A stretch of 64,000 nucleotides of DNA, taken from the NCBI RefSeq assembly GCF_001644605.1, contig NZ_CP011388.1, positions 4,879,501 through 4,943,500 on the forward strand. Direction: 5' to 3'. Source of the DNA: Paenibacillus swuensis. GTDB lineage: Bacteria > Bacillota > Bacilli > Paenibacillales > DY6. Below, piece by piece: positions 9,183 through 18,444 of this stretch. The notes below the pieces were generated by a model, which searched no databases, had not been told where the DNA came from, and was given only the letters and a program-made list of their open reading frames with translations. Position 1 is the first letter of the stretch. Each line of letters begins with the position of its first letter. A program made the translations under genes and the position numbers.

Positions 9183-9926
9183 TTAATATAGCGGATACTT
9201 TTCTCTTAAATCTTCACGCAGTGTAATGTTGGCGTCTTCACGAATGTAATGGCACACATAAGAACGGCGCCATCTGTTCAAACTGCGATTCTTGTTGGAT
9301 GAATGGATAACCAGCTCGTGAAAGAACAGGATATCCCCCTTCTCCATCACGACCGGAATCTGGTTGCTCACATCCACGCCTTCCGTTTCTTTTGTCCAAC
9401 TTTCATGTTCATCCAGATTCTTCACAGCTCCGTGCGGGAGCAAACCTAATTTATGCGTCCCGGGAATGACCCAGAGACATCCGTTCTCTTCATCGACAAG
9501 ATCCTCCATGGCCACCCAAGCCGCAATCATCGTCATCGGATCGTTCTTGATATAATAATAATCCTGATGGGAAGCTTGCCCCGGTGAACCCGGCTCTTTG
9601 TAGAAATACATGCTTTGCACACCGGCCGCTTCTTTGCCCATCAGTTGCGCCAACCCGCCGCGGATGATCGGCAATTTCATCATTTGACGGGAGAAACTGT
9701 CATGACGATGCGGGTTAAACAGGCGCAAAGAATATTTCTTATCTTCGTCACAGGCGGCCCAGTCCGGCATCGGTGTCTGGTTCCGTATATCATAGATGTG
9801 TCCGTTGAAGGCATCGATCAGGTCCGCGCTGCAACCTTTCTTAACAAGCAGATAGCCTTGCTCCTCATATGTCCGAATATCCTCTTCTGTGAATGGTTTC
9901 ATTAATGTGCTCGCTAATTCAATCAT
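9183..9926 (-). CDS. Phytanoyl-CoA dioxygenase (PhyH) family protein
   Basis: A 247-residue Fe(II)/2-oxoglutarate-dependent oxygenase-like protein. The facial triad is visible as H120-x-D122 in ASHQDYYY and H208 in LVIHSSNKN, with arginines at 214-221 placed to bind 2-oxoglutarate. The PGTHKLG stretch between them is typical of PhyH proteins. Family members hydroxylate very different small molecules, so no substrate can be assigned. The ATG at 9926 follows AGGAG. The gene is upstream of an AraC gene on the same strand, 30 bases apart. Confidence 0.85.
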   Translation of the reverse strand: MIELASTLMKPFTEEDIRTYEEQGYLLVKKGCSADLIDAFNGHIYDIRNQTPMPDWAACDEDKKYSLRLFNPHRHDSFSRQMMKLPIIRGGLAQLMGKEAAGVQSMYFYKEPGSPGQASHQDYYYIKNDPMTMIAAWVAMEDLVDEENGCLWVIPGTHKLGLLPHGAVKNLDEHESWTKETEGVDVSNQIPVVMEKGDILFFHELVIHSSNKNRSLNRWRRSYVCHYIREDANITLREDLREKYPLY

Positions 9927-10040
9927 ATACCCTAATCTCCTCTCGAATCAATCATTGGATTTGTATCTTTATCATAGCGCGAGGCCAATGATCCAACAAT
10001 GCTTCGGATTATCACATTTGTGTCTGTAAATGATATCTTG

Positions 10041-11504
10041 CTATGGAGAGACCACGGTGAAGTTATCTACGTAGCTCACACCCGACAAGCCTGTAATGGA
10101 TACAATCACACTGCTGTTGCTTCCGCTGTTGAAATTCAACGTATACTCTGTCCAGACTCCGTTCACAGGCGTTGAACCTGAAGCGATGACAGCCCAGGAG
10201 GAGTTCACGATTTTGTAACCTAACGTCGCCCCCGTCTTGGCATAGAACTTTAACTGATAAGCCGTGTTGGGCTTGGTTAATATGGTTTGGAACAGATTCG
10301 TGTAACTGCCTGTGCCGTTGAATCCCGCTGAATAAGCGCCTGCATATTTATCGGCCGTTGAACGGGCAAATCCGTTCTGCCAAGTCCAACCCGTAAGCCC
10401 CCATTCGAACCCGGGATTCCGGACAAGATTCGGTTGTCGCCCAAACGCCGGGATATCCTCCAGATTTGCGACCCAGCTGTCATTCATCAACAAGTTCCCG
10501 TTCGTATTCGCATAGCGTCCGATGGTCCAGTTTCCGTTCCAGGCTTGGAAGAAAGCCGTCTTAGGGAAGGAAGCTTTAATGCCGCCGATCAGGTTGCTCC
10601 AGTTGAATGCGGGGTTCGCGCCGGCACCGTCCCCGGAACCAAATTCCGTAAATCCGAACGGTTTATTCAGTGCAATCAGCTCGTTATAGCCGACGATATG
10701 AGCCGGGTCGATGTAACTGTTATAGACGTCCAGTCCCACAACATCCACATATCCTGCGCCCGGATAATAGTCATCCACTTCGCTGCCGGTCCCTCCGTTA
10801 CTTATAGGCGCATAAACCCAAAGTAAGTTATCCAGTCCTCTGGTATTCGTGAAATAAGTGTACATCTCCGTCCATAATTGCTTATATTTAGCTGTCGACA
10901 TTTGTCCCCACCAGAACCATCCCGCGTTCATTTCGTGAAACGGCCTCCATAGGACGACAATCCCTTCATCCCTTAACACTTTCAATCCGTCCGCGATTTT
11001 AGCTAACTGTTCACGATAATTGTTGTAAGTCGTTGTTCCCGGCGTGAAGATATCAGTTTCATTCGCAAGCTCAGACTTGGAGCCCAATAATGGATTGTCC
11101 GGATTGTACAAATGAGCGCTGACAGTAACAAGTCCGCCCTGTTTCCAGTACTCTCTGGCCACCTGGTTAGGTTGATCATATTTAATATATTTGCCACCGC
11201 CCGACTGAAAAATAAAGGCGTAATCCACACCCACCATACCCGCCCAGGAACCTGTATTGGTGTAAACTTCCGACGGGAACGTGCTCATAGTCGCATAGTC
11301 GCCGTAATGGGCAAATTGTCCCGAGACGACTTTGTTGTTTGTAGCGGCGGCCCGCGTGCTTAAATAATTTCGAACCTCCGCTTTCGTTTCCGCCACTGTA
11401 GCGGCCCCGACTTGGATCGCTGATAATCCGGAAAGACCACTAAGTAATACTGCCGCAGACAAACTCTTCATCAACCAAGCATAAGATAACTTTCTCATCA
11501 TCAT
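10041..11504 (-). CDS. Secreted GH26 beta-mannanase with C-terminal CBM
   Basis: A 487-residue secreted enzyme. A signal peptide covers residues 1-35 (ending VGAATVA). The GH26 barrel spans roughly 36-345 and shows both catalytic glutamates: E191 in WRPFHEMNAGWFWWG (acid/base) and E287 in GFTEFGSGDG (nucleophile). Residues 358-487 form a beta-sandwich module (NLVRNPGFEWGLTGW, then YVDNFTV) of the CBM4_9-like type that recurs four times in the neighbouring enzyme. GH26 enzymes are mainly endo-beta-1,4-mannanases. It starts 18 bases after the stop of the GH5-like gene, with GGAGGA 7 bases before the ATG, so the two share a transcript. Confidence 0.92.
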   Translation of the reverse strand: MMMRKLSYAWLMKSLSAAVLLSGLSGLSAIQVGAATVAETKAEVRNYLSTRAAATNNKVVSGQFAHYGDYATMSTFPSEVYTNTGSWAGMVGVDYAFIFQSGGGKYIKYDQPNQVAREYWKQGGLVTVSAHLYNPDNPLLGSKSELANETDIFTPGTTTYNNYREQLAKIADGLKVLRDEGIVVLWRPFHEMNAGWFWWGQMSTAKYKQLWTEMYTYFTNTRGLDNLLWVYAPISNGGTGSEVDDYYPGAGYVDVVGLDVYNSYIDPAHIVGYNELIALNKPFGFTEFGSGDGAGANPAFNWSNLIGGIKASFPKTAFFQAWNGNWTIGRYANTNGNLLMNDSWVANLEDIPAFGRQPNLVRNPGFEWGLTGWTWQNGFARSTADKYAGAYSAGFNGTGSYTNLFQTILTKPNTAYQLKFYAKTGATLGYKIVNSSWAVIASGSTPVNGVWTEYTLNFNSGSNSSVIVSITGLSGVSYVDNFTVVSP

Positions 11505-11522
11505 GATTAGTTCCTCCGCTTC

Positions 11523-14500
11523 CTATGATTTGTTTAATTGCTTGATTACCATAATCAAATCCGTATAACTGATCTTCAAATCCCCATCCACGTCGCAATT
11601 CACGATGCGTTGCCAATCGACATGGGCTGAGTTTTTACCCAAATTCGGTAAAATCAGCAGCAAATCCAAGAGATTCGTCTTGCTGTCTCCGTTTACATCT
11701 TCCTTCTTGCGTACAACAACAGAGTTGTTAAACTGATTCAGGGCAGCTGACAGCCGCGCTGCGGCTTCATCCGCATGAGCCTGAGTTGACTTTTCATTAC
11801 CCGCGACTGACTCAGCTAATTCAAGCTCGGTGTGTAACGCCGCTTTGGAGCCCGGGGCATATTGACCGATACTTGCCCCTTCCGCTGCGGATTCCAGCTT
11901 ATGCTGAACCGCGGCGATCAGATCAATCAACGTTGTCTTATCCACACCGATCATTTGTATAGCCAGGGTTGATTCGATACCTGGTAAAGCATCACCCACG
12001 CCGCTGCGGAAGGCAGAAGAGCCTCTTATCGTGGTTTCATAGTTCGTTGACCGGATCTTGGCTCTCCACTGAAGCTCAAAGAGCTGCGTATCGCCTGAGA
12101 CGGCTCCATTAGAACCAGCCGAATCTGACAAGACTTGAATGCGGCCAGGTTCCGTATCGTTTACCCGTGTAATTTCATAACCGGGTTTGACGGATGTCGC
12201 CCCGATAAATTCAACGGCTTCCGGATCGTATTGAATGAGAGTGCTCGGAACATATACATTCTGATATACACTCTGGGTCACATAAGAAACCCCGTAGATG
12301 GTTGAGAAGTACGCATCCGCATTCACGGTCACCGGTCCCGATAGTTGACTGTATAGGCTCAGATTTGAATAAAATTCGGCCTTCGCCGCTTTCAACTCGG
12401 TTACAGCAAGCTCGATATCAGCTTGCTTGATTCCTTGTGTGGCTAAAGACGCTCGAGCCTCCTCTATAGCCCTGCCGAACACCTCCACGGGTTCCGAACG
12501 GACTTGCATGCTGGACAACGCTTCTTCATAAACAGCCTGAGTAACGGTTAACTCCGTACGCAACGCCGACTTGTCCACGACTGTCACCGTTGCATTTGCT
12601 GAATGAGCACCGTCCGGTGTGATGACGTTGATTGTCGCATCGCCCGAAAGATGCGCGGTTACTTTGCCGGCCGCATCCACACTCGCGATGTCGGGTTGCC
12701 CCGAGCTCCATACCAGCTGGGAAGCGGCTCCCAAAGGAGCAATCCTCGCCTCCAGCGCCAAATCTTCTCCCTTTTCCAAGTACCCGCTTTCAGGGGTAAC
12801 GGATACACCGGTAACCGGTATCGTCTGGGTCGCTTGAATATCATCGAAGTAGATGGCGCCCGCTGCCGGACCGTCAGCGGATCTTCCCACATACAACGCG
12901 AAGCTGGTCACGGAGCTCAAATCAAGAACCGCGTCGCGGTTCGCTACCCAAGAAGCTAACTTAAATTCACTGAAAGGGATGGTGACTACTCTCGGCGTGG
13001 TTCCAGTAAGCTTGATTTGGCTTTCCCAACCATAACCTGACGCATCGGAGAATTGAACCGTCAATGTATTATTGGAACCGTCCGGTTGAACCCACATGGA
13101 TAAGCCTTTGTATTCATACCAGTTTTTCAGTAATCCGAAGATAACCCCTGCGTACGTTTTGGCACCCATATCGTAACTGTACTTCATTCCGTAATCTCCC
13201 CCGCTCTTCATGGAGGAATCCAACGTTGTAGTTATCATTCCGCCGCCTGCGTTTCTCGCCCAGGCACCCGTTAAAGCGGCGTTCATATCCGGTTTGTTAC
13301 CATAAACCTCAAAATTGTCTATAAACCAGTTGTAGCTTTGATAGTTTTCGGGAGCTTTAAAGCCAATCATGAATTCATCCAAATAGATCGGAGTTGAATT
13401 CGTCTGCATGACTTTTAACTTCAACTCACGAAATTCACCGCTATTGAAATTGACCGTATTGTACGTCCAACCTCCTCCGATATTAAGCGTGACTGCCTCC
13501 GCAACAGGAACTTCCCCAGAGACGTTCGTAATGCTGTAAGCCGCGCTGCCGCCGGAGGTTTTAGAGTAAAATGAAATCGTATAGTCCTTCCGGGCTTCAA
13601 CATCGAAATCTTGAGAAAGTATAGTTTCCCCTTCTCCCTGGCCGGCCAATTTGAGAGATTGCAAACCGAGCCTCCGCTCCTCTGTTGTCACTGTAACCGG
13701 CCCGCTGGCCAGCCAAGGAAACAAGCGGCCCGTTTCAAAGTCACCGTTCATCAAGAAGGAGACTTTCGCCGCAGCCGGCGGTGTTTCTATGATCTCGATA
13801 TCATCAAAATAAGTAATCGCAGCCGTACCCGGCTCTGTAAGCATTACTTTCAATGTAGAATGGGTCCCGCTGACAAACTCACGAGTATATTTCACCCAGT
13901 CGGTACTGGAAGGCACGGGTACATCCATGAGCGTAGTTCCTAAATCTGAACTTACGACTTTATATCGCCCTCCCTGTCCCTTGGCGTATAGGTTTAGGGT
14001 ATATTGTGTTCCGGGCTTGACCGTGATCTGCTGGGAAGATAACGTATAATTCCCTTTGGCGCCTGTTTTCAACGCGTTGATTCCTGTCCGTTTCTCCACG
14101 GAACTTATCGTTGCCCCGCTACCCAGCACCCAAGGAGAGATACCTGCTTCAAATCCGCCGTTCGCCACGGTATTTGGAGTTTCGCGGACATCAACGTCAT
14201 CAATATACATTGTTGTCGGTGTACTGCCTTCATAGAACGTTAAATACACGGTGCTGAAATTGCCGCTGTTAAAGGACTGTGTACAACGCGTCCATTCCGT
14301 TGCCGAGACGGTACAGGCACTGTTTGTCACCGTATTGGACAGACCCGGATCCGTAGTCACCTTCGCTCTCGGATTCTGGCCTTTCGCGTAATAAGATAAC
14401 TCGTAGTTGGTATTGGGCGTAACGGACATCGTTTGGGTTATACTTGCATATCCGCCTTTATTTCCGCTTTTTAACGAAGCCGTTCCGGATTTCGCTTCAT

Positions 14501-16451
14501 TGCTCACCACAGCCGCGCCGCTTGTTCCCGCAGACCAGGATTTCAGTCCCGCTTCAAAGCCCGCATTCATCACGTAATTTTCATCCTGTTTCAACTCCGC
14601 GTCATCCACATACGTATTATTATTCAAGGATAAATTTAATAGGGAAACAATGACTGCTTCTTGGTTACCGCTGTTAAAGTTTAACGTGTGAAGTTTCCAT
14701 TCCGCGCTCGGCGAAATAGATGTAACATTCGCAGGATCTGTCGTCCCGCCAAGGCCGATGACTCCCTGATTAACGTCAGTCACTTGCAACCTCGCGGATC
14801 CGCCGTCGGACTTGGCATACAGAGTCAGCTTGTAGTTTGTCTTCGGCTTCACTTTAAGCGACTGCTTTGCGGTTTGGGTTCCGTTCACCGGACCTAGTAA
14901 CAAGGAGGTTCGTCCCGTACGATGCCCTTCCCGCGTTATGGCGTTGGACTCATTCTCCATGCTCCATCCATACGTGCCAAGCTCCAGTCCTCCATTCACC
15001 AACAAGTTTTCTTTTGAAGAGATAACCGTCGGGACCGGTCCCGCAACATTAGAATAAGGCGATGCGCCGGACATATTGTTAGCGGTCATTCGGTAATAGT
15101 AGCTTTTTCCTCCAACTGCGGTAGCATCCTGATAAGGAACATAAGGATTACTGCTGTCTACAACTTCGGTGGCTACCACCGACCATGGACCATCCGGAGT
15201 ATTCGCTCTCTCGAGCGTATAACTTTCCGCGCCCGTGCTTCCACGCCAGGCAATCTTCTGAACCGATTGAATCGGCAGCAATAAAGGCGCCTCAGGCACA
15301 GGGATGGGAGGTACTTCCCTATTCTGTATGCGGTAAGCCCGGTCCGTTACCATCCTCACGACGTTCGCCTGATCATTCGTGACCGGATACCCGATTGCGG
15401 TAGGCAGAATCGGCGGATAATGGTAAGAGAAATAACTCGAGTTTTCCCGGTGCTGATAATACCCGCCGTCTTCCTTATGGAAACGCAAGCTCCAAATCAT
15501 CGCGCCGGAGGTGCCGTTTTCGATGACTTTATCAAACATCTTCTGCATATTCAGCGTGGCCGTTAAACCTACTTCCCCGATAATCAGGGGTTTCTTCCCC
15601 TTGGTCCGAAGTCTGTCTCTGTCCGCCGTACCCGCGAGATCCGTATTCGAATAATAGTGATTAGACAGGATGTCCACATTCGGATCCTCAATGGATTGCT
15701 CGCTAAGCGTCCCCCAGTTTCCGTCCATGAATAACTGATTCGCATTAACCGACTTGAAGTACGCCGCAATATCCCCGATCCACTCATCGGGAGCATGAAG
15801 CTCATTCCCGGTTTCCCAAGCCATGATCGCCTTGTCATCCTTATATTTAATGTTCGTATACGTATTGGTTCGGTTCATAATGTGATGCATGACTTCCTTG
15901 AAATCTTGCCTTACGCCCGGATCCGTGTAGAATTCCTCCGCAGTTTTCCCACGCAAGTTAGCGAAAGCGGCTTTCCCGCCGAAATATTCTACATCATTGG
16001 TAAACGGAATGATCAACCGAATTCCGTACTGGTTGCATAACTGAATCGCTTTATCCAAATTCACAAACAGACTCTCGTCATATTGCATCGTCCCTGTACC
16101 GTCCCGTCCGTGAATGAAACGGAGCGCGGTATCCGCTGCAGACTTTTTCACGGTAAATTGCATAATCCGGATGACTTGCCCGCCCATCTGCGCAACGGAT
16201 CGAATCGCATCCTCCATCTCCCAAGCTGTGGATTTATGAAGAACGGGATCTTCATTAAGCACCAAGCTCGGCACGTTCCACGAAATGAATCTGAACTCTT
16301 CCGAACCATTCATCAGTTTATCTCCTGATCTGGTAATGAAACGGGATTCGTTACTCACCTCAGCCTGAGCAAGTTGAGGGGTCCATTCTGTCATGCAAGC
16401 GCTTAACAAAAACAGTACAACAAAAGATAACATACCGGTTTTCTTTAACAT
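11523..16451 (-). CDS. Giant secreted GH5-like glycosidase with CBMs, cohesin and dockerin
   Basis: A 1642-residue exported protein; FLLSAC at residues 14-19 could be a lipobox. Residues 35-350 form a GH5-type barrel with E217 in ETGNELHAP (acid/base) and E293 in LIIGEVGLT (nucleophile), most like mannanases. Then come FN3 (385-475) and four CBM4_9-like sandwiches (481-622, 624-757, 758-890, 897-1030), each opening with an NxGFExG-type motif. These are followed by a CBM11/27-like module (1036-1208), Big2 (1211-1292), FIVAR (1293-1362), a cohesin-like domain (1370-1500), a second FIVAR (1502-1580) and a dockerin with DVNGDSKTNLLDL and DVDGDLKISYTDL (1582-1642). It is the first gene of the mannanase operon. 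Confidence 0.88.
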   Translation of the reverse strand: MLKKTGMLSFVVLFLLSACMTEWTPQLAQAEVSNESRFITRSGDKLMNGSEEFRFISWNVPSLVLNEDPVLHKSTAWEMEDAIRSVAQMGGQVIRIMQFTVKKSAADTALRFIHGRDGTGTMQYDESLFVNLDKAIQLCNQYGIRLIIPFTNDVEYFGGKAAFANLRGKTAEEFYTDPGVRQDFKEVMHHIMNRTNTYTNIKYKDDKAIMAWETGNELHAPDEWIGDIAAYFKSVNANQLFMDGNWGTLSEQSIEDPNVDILSNHYYSNTDLAGTADRDRLRTKGKKPLIIGEVGLTATLNMQKMFDKVIENGTSGAMIWSLRFHKEDGGYYQHRENSSYFSYHYPPILPTAIGYPVTNDQANVVRMVTDRAYRIQNREVPPIPVPEAPLLLPIQSVQKIAWRGSTGAESYTLERANTPDGPWSVVATEVVDSSNPYVPYQDATAVGGKSYYYRMTANNMSGASPYSNVAGPVPTVISSKENLLVNGGLELGTYGWSMENESNAITREGHRTGRTSLLLGPVNGTQTAKQSLKVKPKTNYKLTLYAKSDGGSARLQVTDVNQGVIGLGGTTDPANVTSISPSAEWKLHTLNFNSGNQEAVIVSLLNLSLNNNTYVDDAELKQDENYVMNAGFEAGLKSWSAGTSGAAVVSNEAKSGTASLKSGNKGGYASITQTMSVTPNTNYELSYYAKGQNPRAKVTTDPGLSNTVTNSACTVSATEWTRCTQSFNSGNFSTVYLTFYEGSTPTTMYIDDVDVRETPNTVANGGFEAGISPWVLGSGATISSVEKRTGINALKTGAKGNYTLSSQQITVKPGTQYTLNLYAKGQGGRYKVVSSDLGTTLMDVPVPSSTDWVKYTREFVSGTHSTLKVMLTEPGTAAITYFDDIEIIETPPAAAKVSFLMNGDFETGRLFPWLASGPVTVTTEERRLGLQSLKLAGQGEGETILSQDFDVEARKDYTISFYSKTSGGSAAYSITNVSGEVPVAEAVTLNIGGGWTYNTVNFNSGEFRELKLKVMQTNSTPIYLDEFMIGFKAPENYQSYNWFIDNFEVYGNKPDMNAALTGAWARNAGGGMITTTLDSSMKSGGDYGMKYSYDMGAKTYAGVIFGLLKNWYEYKGLSMWVQPDGSNNTLTVQFSDASGYGWESQIKLTGTTPRVVTIPFSEFKLASWVANRDAVLDLSSVTSFALYVGRSADGPAAGAIYFDDIQATQTIPVTGVSVTPESGYLEKGEDLALEARIAPLGAASQLVWSSGQPDIASVDAAGKVTAHLSGDATINVITPDGAHSANATVTVVDKSALRTELTVTQAVYEEALSSMQVRSEPVEVFGRAIEEARASLATQGIKQADIELAVTELKAAKAEFYSNLSLYSQLSGPVTVNADAYFSTIYGVSYVTQSVYQNVYVPSTLIQYDPEAVEFIGATSVKPGYEITRVNDTEPGRIQVLSDSAGSNGAVSGDTQLFELQWRAKIRSTNYETTIRGSSAFRSGVGDALPGIESTLAIQMIGVDKTTLIDLIAAVQHKLESAAEGASIGQYAPGSKAALHTELELAESVAGNEKSTQAHADEAAARLSAALNQFNNSVVVRKKEDVNGDSKTNLLDLLLILPNLGKNSAHVDWQRIVNCDVDGDLKISYTDLIMVIKQLNKS

Positions 16452-16708
16452 AAATTCACTCCTTACTGTAATGGTTGTCTATGAAACCGATGGTACATCC
16501 TTTATGTTAGAACCGAAGTCCAACTAAATCTATCGATAATGGCACCTAAGTAACATTTTGCGACACAAATTCGAAACTTCCACTATCAATCTTGGCACTT
16601 TTTTATCCCGATCGTGACATTGTCCGAAACTTTCAAGACGTGCTTGACGTGACTGCTTTATAATAGAAACATGCAAAGAATAACTGTGGCATCCAGAGGA
16701 GAATGCGT

Positions 16709-18418
16709 ATGTTAAAGCCCAGCGGATCATTAAAGAAAAGCCTTATCATACATATGATTCTACTAATGATAACGCTTACGAGTTTGTTGGTATATATTCT
16801 GTATTACGGCATTGGCATTCTCACAACCCAGGCGCTCGATTCCCACCGACAACTGACGAATACGTACATGGAGCGGATGGACAGCGCCCTGACGAAGACG
16901 AACAGTTTCTTGTCCCACCTTGCGGCGTACGACAGCGACTTGAGTTCCATCGGAGCTTATCCCTACGGATCGACAGAATATATTATGAGCAAAATCAACA
17001 TTCAGAAGGAATTCACAACCAACACAGGCCTATATGACGGCGTTGCCGCTTTTTTTCTGTATATCGAACCGACCAACGATCTCTTATTGTCCGAAGGCAG
17101 CAGCGTCATTAAGCCGGACACGCTTCGCCGAGCCATTTCGTCAACACAGGCAAAGGAACGTAACATTTACATTGACGAAAAATCCCAAGCCATTATTCAA
17201 ATCACATCGATTTCGAGAGGGGTGTATATCGGAGCTTGGATTGATCCGAACCGTTACAGCTTTTCCTATGACGGCTTCCTCTTTATGTTTAGCGACGGAG
17301 GAACTTCCTTACTTCGTAAAGACTATAACAGTCTGTACAGCAATTTAACTCCGGCCTTAGCCTCCCGGGATGTAACCGTTTCGAACGAACTACAACATGA
17401 CGAGAAATCTTATCTTCTTGTGAAATCAACTTCCACCCTTGCGAATTTACAGTTAGCCATTCTAATCCCCGAATCCGATTTGTTAGGATCGCTGCGCATG
17501 ATTAAGAATTTGATGTGGTTGCTCCCGATTGCCTTTGTCGTCATCATCCTGCTGTTTTATTTCTATTTACAAAAAAGTTTCATGAAACCGGTCCAGCATT
17601 TGCATCAATCCTTCAAAAATGTAACCGCGGGTAAACGGGAAGTCGATATCCCGGAACATCACCATGATGAGTTTTCATTTCTGTTTCAATCGTTTCAAAA
17701 TATGGTCGGTGAAATCAATGAACTTAAGATTGATGTGTATGAAGAGCAGATCCGTGCTCAACAAGCGGAGTATAAGCATCTGCAGCTTCAAATTAACCCT
17801 CACTTTTATATGAATACGCTGAACATCATTTATAACATGGCTGCCGTCCGTGAATACCAATCCGTACAGAAGCTTACTTTGCATCTGGCCCATTATTTCC
17901 GGTTTATTACGAAAACCAATCGTCCTTTAATATCCTTAGGAGATGAAATGGATCAAGTCCGCAATTACCTGGACATTCAGTGCATGAGATTTGTGGACCG
18001 GCTTCATTATGAAATTGTCATGCCGGATGACATAAAGGCCTATCCAATTCCCCCCGTTACCCTGCTGACCTTTGTGGAGAACACGATGATTCACGGATTT
18101 CGCAACAAGCGTAAAGATTTAATGGTCCGAGTTGTCGTGGAACCGGATCAGTCACATCCCGATCAATTGTTCACCATCACCATTAAAGACAACGGCTGCG
18201 GATTCCCGCAATCTATTCTGGACGGTGCGCCCGCTACATTACCTCTTTCGCAATGGTCTCCTGCCGAGTCGGATGAGAGAGAGAGGGGCATTGGAATGTA
18301 TAACGTAGTAAGAAGAATAGGGATGATGCCGGGTGGTGCTCTGGCAAGACTAGAGCTCACCAATGATGAAATTACTTCCGGTGCCGTCGTTAAATTGACA
18401 CTTCCCAAAGCGATATAA
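16709..18418 (+). CDS. YesM-type sensor histidine kinase
   Basis: A 569-residue membrane kinase. Two transmembrane segments (about residues 10-38 and 268-288) flank a 230-residue extracytoplasmic sensor. A HAMP linker follows. The LytS/YesM-type His_kinase motif is LQLQINPHFYMNTLN with the phospho-acceptor at H365, and the ATPase domain has N-box FVENTMIHG and G-box DNGCGF / RGIGMYNV. The ATG at 16709 has GGAG 7 bases upstream; the ATG two codons earlier is too close to that site. It is 26 bases from the response regulator gene, its obvious partner. Context suggests it senses extracellular mannan- or hemicellulose-derived sugars, probably with the nearby binding protein. Confidence 0.92.
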   Translation: MLKPSGSLKKSLIIHMILLMITLTSLLVYILYYGIGILTTQALDSHRQLTNTYMERMDSALTKTNSFLSHLAAYDSDLSSIGAYPYGSTEYIMSKINIQKEFTTNTGLYDGVAAFFLYIEPTNDLLLSEGSSVIKPDTLRRAISSTQAKERNIYIDEKSQAIIQITSISRGVYIGAWIDPNRYSFSYDGFLFMFSDGGTSLLRKDYNSLYSNLTPALASRDVTVSNELQHDEKSYLLVKSTSTLANLQLAILIPESDLLGSLRMIKNLMWLLPIAFVVIILLFYFYLQKSFMKPVQHLHQSFKNVTAGKREVDIPEHHHDEFSFLFQSFQNMVGEINELKIDVYEEQIRAQQAEYKHLQLQINPHFYMNTLNIIYNMAAVREYQSVQKLTLHLAHYFRFITKTNRPLISLGDEMDQVRNYLDIQCMRFVDRLHYEIVMPDDIKAYPIPPVTLLTFVENTMIHGFRNKRKDLMVRVVVEPDQSHPDQLFTITIKDNGCGFPQSILDGAPATLPLSQWSPAESDERERGIGMYNVVRRIGMMPGGALARLELTNDEITSGAVVKLTLPKAI

Positions 18419-18444
18419 ACCGACAACCTGAAGGAGTGGCCTGA

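Noticed and set aside
16394-16408. A CcpA-like cre site near the start of the GH5-like gene
   Set aside because: TGCAAGCGCTTAACA misses the conserved C position of the cre consensus by one base.
16644-16664. TTGACG and TATAAT ahead of the YesM-type kinase gene
   Set aside because: The spacing is 9 bases, too short for a SigA promoter; neither half has another good partner.
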